A DNA stretch of 64,000 nt from CADEFX01 sp046154585 (GTDB lineage Bacteria; Pseudomonadota; Alphaproteobacteria; Rhizobiales; Hyphomicrobiaceae). The stretch spans positions 115,092 to 179,091 of the forward strand of contig JBJXDX010000103.1 of NCBI GenBank assembly GCA_046154585.1, in the 5' to 3' direction. The translations under genes were made by a program, and so were the position numbers. This document shows positions 61,992 through 64,000 of the stretch, piece by piece (within the stretch, counting starts at the first letter, position 1; each line of letters begins with the position of its first letter). Under the pieces are notes generated by a model. The model was not told where the DNA came from and searched no databases. It was given only the letters and a program-made list of their open reading frames with translations.

Positions 61992-62944
61992 CAGAAGCTC
62001 CTCGACACGAAGCGGAGCAGGGTGCCGAGCAGACCCAGCATGAGGGCGATCCCCAGGAAGTCCGGAACCCGAAACACTCGCATCTTGGCAATCGAGGTCT
62101 CGATCAGGACCAGCAGGAATCCGCCGAGCGCCAATTTGCCAACATAGGCGGCCAACCCGACGGCGTAGGATGCCCAACCGTCTCCGGGCTGCGCCAGGCC
62201 CCACGGCACGAAGATGCACCCGATCAGCGAGACATAGAGCAGCAACTTGAGGGCGGCCGCGAACTCGAGAACCGCGAGATGGCGGCCGGAATACTCCAAC
62301 ACCATAGCTTCGTGCACCATCGTCAGCTCGAGGTGCGTCGCAGGATTATCGACGGGGATGCGCGCGTTTTCCGCCAGTGCCACGATGACGAGTGCGGCCA
62401 GCGCCAATCCCAGCGAGACGCGTAGGCTGCCGCTGGTCAGCATGAACTGTGCGATGGCCGAAAGCTGCGTCGAGCCGGCGACCAGCGCCACGGTGAAGGC
62501 GATCATGATCATGGCCGGCTCGGCGAGCGTCGCGAACATCATCTCCCGGCTCGCGCCGATGCCGCCAAAGCTGGTCCCAATATCCATGCCGAGCAGCGCC
62601 AGGAAGAACCGGGCAGAGCCGATGAGCGCCGTGATGGCGATCAGGTCGGCAGCCCAGCTGAAATGCAGCCCGGTGGCGAAGGTCGGCACCAATGCGGCGG
62701 CGACCCAGGTGGCGGAGAAGACCATGTAAGGCCCGCTACGGAACAGCCACGAGGCATTGTCGGCCAGCACCACCTCCTTGCGGATCAGCCGCAACAGGTC
62801 GCGGTAGGGCTGCAACAACGACGGGCCGCGGCGGCGCAGCAGGCGGCCCTTCACCTTGCGCGTGAAGCCCAGGAGCAATGGCGCCAGCGCCAGCACGAGC
62901 ACCATCTGCATACCCTGCATGGCGAGAGCGGCGATCAGGTCCAT
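61991..62944 (-). CDS. hyfC: hydrogenase-4-like membrane subunit (HyfC/HycD, NuoH-like)
   Basis: 317 aa from the ATG at 62944, overlapping hyfB by 10 bases. Eight membrane helices; TRKVKGRLLRRRGPSLLQPYRDLLRLIRKE (about 28-57, cited for position) is the family's cytoplasmic loop. NARIPVDNPATHLELTMVHEAMVLEYSGRHLA at about 205-235 carries the conserved Glu residues of the quinone/proton entry region. It anchors the soluble arm to the antiporter-like subunits. Confidence 0.93.
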   Translation of the reverse strand: MDLIAALAMQGMQMVLVLALAPLLLGFTRKVKGRLLRRRGPSLLQPYRDLLRLIRKEVVLADNASWLFRSGPYMVFSATWVAAALVPTFATGLHFSWAADLIAITALIGSARFFLALLGMDIGTSFGGIGASREMMFATLAEPAMIMIAFTVALVAGSTQLSAIAQFMLTSGSLRVSLGLALAALVIVALAENARIPVDNPATHLELTMVHEAMVLEYSGRHLAVLEFAAALKLLLYVSLIGCIFVPWGLAQPGDGWASYAVGLAAYVGKLALGGFLLVLIETSIAKMRVFRVPDFLGIALMLGLLGTLLRFVSRSF

Positions 62945-64000
62945 ATCGAGATCACCAGCAGGAGAGTGACAAGGGCAGCGAACACGAGGCTGAGGTATTT
63001 GCGAATGGTGAGAAACTGCAGTTGGTTGAGCTTCTCGGCCGCCAGTTGCACGGAAAGGCCGATCGGCGCGTATAGCGTTTCCCACACGCGGTCGCGCCAA
63101 CTGACATCCAAGCGAGCCGGGCGCGCGTCGCCAGGTGCCGGCATGTCGACACGCTCGTGTGCATCGAACACCACGCCAAACACGCGCCTGATCGGCTGGG
63201 CAAAGCTGTCGGCCGTATACTGCGTCACCGGGCTTGGGTCGGGAAACCCGCAATCCCATGCCGGCCCGCGTCGCACCGCGCGCGAGGCAAACCGATGGAT
63301 GATCTCGATAGCGAGCAGCGTAGAGGCGAAGATGAATATAAACACCAGCAGGCCATTGTAGGAGCTGCGGCTCTCGGCGACTGGCACGATAGAGAGCCAC
63401 GCGTTGTGGCCCTGGACCGGCATCGACTGTCCGATGAGTTGCTCGACAACTGGTGCCAAGGCATCGATCGTCAGGCCGGGCAGGAGACCGGCCAGCAGGC
63501 AGAAAACCAGGAGCGCGCCCATGGCCGTTCGGGAATAGATGTCAGTTTCTGCAGCGGCACGCGCTGCGGCAGAACGCGGCCGGCCGAGGAAGGCGATCGA
63601 GAACGCGCGCACGAAGCACGCTGCTGCCAAAGCAGCTCCCAGCGCCAGCATCGCGCCCACTGCCGGCACCATCAATTTGAGACTCCATTGCGGCAGCTCA
63701 GGGCTCGCCAGCACGGCCTGAAAGACGAGCCACTCGGACACGAACCCGTTGAGTGGCGGCAGAGCCGAGATGGCTAGGCACCCGCCGAGGAAAAGAAAGG
63801 CCGTCTGCGGCATAGGATGGATCAGGCCGCCGAGCTTTTCGATGTCGCGCTCAGCCGTTGCGGTCAGGATGGCGCCCGCGCCGAAGAACAGCAGGCTCTT
63901 GAACAAAGAATGGTTGAACGCATGTAGCAGCGCCGCGGTGAACGCAAGCGCGCCTGCGGCCGTCATGCCGTTGGCTTTGAACGCGAGTGCCAGCCCAAGG
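62935..64000 (-). CDS. hyfB: hydrogenase-4-like antiporter subunit (HyfB, NuoL-like), 5' end beyond the window
   Basis: The frame stays open from 62935 to the right edge (at least 355 aa seen), so the start lies outside. Typical late-NuoL segments: LLHAFNHSLFKSLLFFGAGAIL with conserved His and Lys, HPMPQTAFLFLGGCLAISALPPLNGFVSEW, and a C-terminal amphipathic region ending LVISIWT. It is the second proton-pumping subunit of the complex. Confidence 0.92.
   Translation of the reverse strand, partial: LGLALAFKANGMTAAGALAFTAALLHAFNHSLFKSLLFFGAGAILTATAERDIEKLGGLIHPMPQTAFLFLGGCLAISALPPLNGFVSEWLVFQAVLASPELPQWSLKLMVPAVGAMLALGAALAAACFVRAFSIAFLGRPRSAAARAAAETDIYSRTAMGALLVFCLLAGLLPGLTIDALAPVVEQLIGQSMPVQGHNAWLSIVPVAESRSSYNGLLVFIFIFASTLLAIEIIHRFASRAVRRGPAWDCGFPDPSPVTQYTADSFAQPIRRVFGVVFDAHERVDMPAPGDARPARLDVSWRDRVWETLYAPIGLSVQLAAEKLNQLQFLTIRKYLSLVFAALVTLLLVISIWT

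Noticed and set aside
59872..62091. 739-aa reading of the HyfF gene
   Set aside because: The extension runs through hyfE in another frame; the GTG at 61332 has a ribosome site and a normal 4-base overlap.
1..64000. tRNA, rRNA, CRISPR, transposase or phage genes
   Set aside because: None was recognised on reading; a covariance-model tRNA scan and a repeat finder would be needed to exclude small cases.

Overview
The window is high-GC (roughly 60-65% by eye) bacterial chromosome. Gene families and style point to an alphaproteobacterium of the order Hyphomicrobiales (Rhizobiales): LysR/TetR-controlled catabolic islands, many ABC/TRAP/TTT uptake systems, a Caulobacter-type tad/cpa pilus locus, a GGAAT-N16-CGTT promoter class, DUF2161, and short dispersed repeats of a rhizobial type. 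The genus cannot be fixed from this sequence. I saw no rRNA, tRNA, CRISPR array, insertion-sequence transposase or phage gene.

Layout. (1) 12-6167: a leftward catabolic operon (LLM flavin monooxygenase, NitT/TauT-type ABC importer, M24 creatinase/ectoine-hydrolase-like enzyme) divergent from a LysR regulator, with a perfect 19-bp palindrome between them. (2) 6250-10449: a fused periplasmic-binding-protein/pentameric-ligand-gated-ion-channel protein, a RidA protein and a glycerate kinase. (3) 10582-15486: an ECF sigma/anti-sigma module. Four promoters of identical architecture (GGAAT-N16-CGTT) precede the sigma operon, a subtilisin-like protease, a secreted Ser/Asn-repeat protein and a DUF6065 plus truncated HlyD-like pair, so this looks like a self-contained local regulon. 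(4) 15518-22990: a GNAT enzyme, an RraA-like protein, a palindromic repeat pair, a TRAP transporter, gamma-glutamyltransferase and a 2-hydroxyacid dehydrogenase. (5) 23022-35225: a complete tad/cpa (Flp pilus) locus on both strands. (6) 35222-36203: a short membrane ORF and a DUF2161 protein. (7) 36482-46111: a nickel/cobalt-type metal-resistance island with an RcnR/CsoR-family repressor, two divergent NicO/RcnA-like exporters, His-rich exported proteins and a CzcB/CzcA-type RND pump. (8) 47054-53457: a TTT binding protein, a long gene-poor stretch and a DUF1800-DUF1501-NHL-ABM group. (9) 53680-57169: a TetR repressor divergent from an SDR/hydrolase/MDR operon, with a palindromic operator. (10) 57792-64000: a hydrogenase-4-like six-gene cluster running off the right edge. 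Its large subunit has Ser-Gly-Asp-Ser in place of the Ni-binding Cys pair, so it is an energy-converting-hydrogenase-related (Ehr-type) complex rather than a hydrogenase.

The strongest candidates for new biology are the ECF regulon with its four matching promoters and unusual clients, and the binding-protein/ligand-gated-channel fusion. The Cys-less hydrogenase-like complex and the apparently unexported DUF1800/DUF1501/NHL cluster come next.
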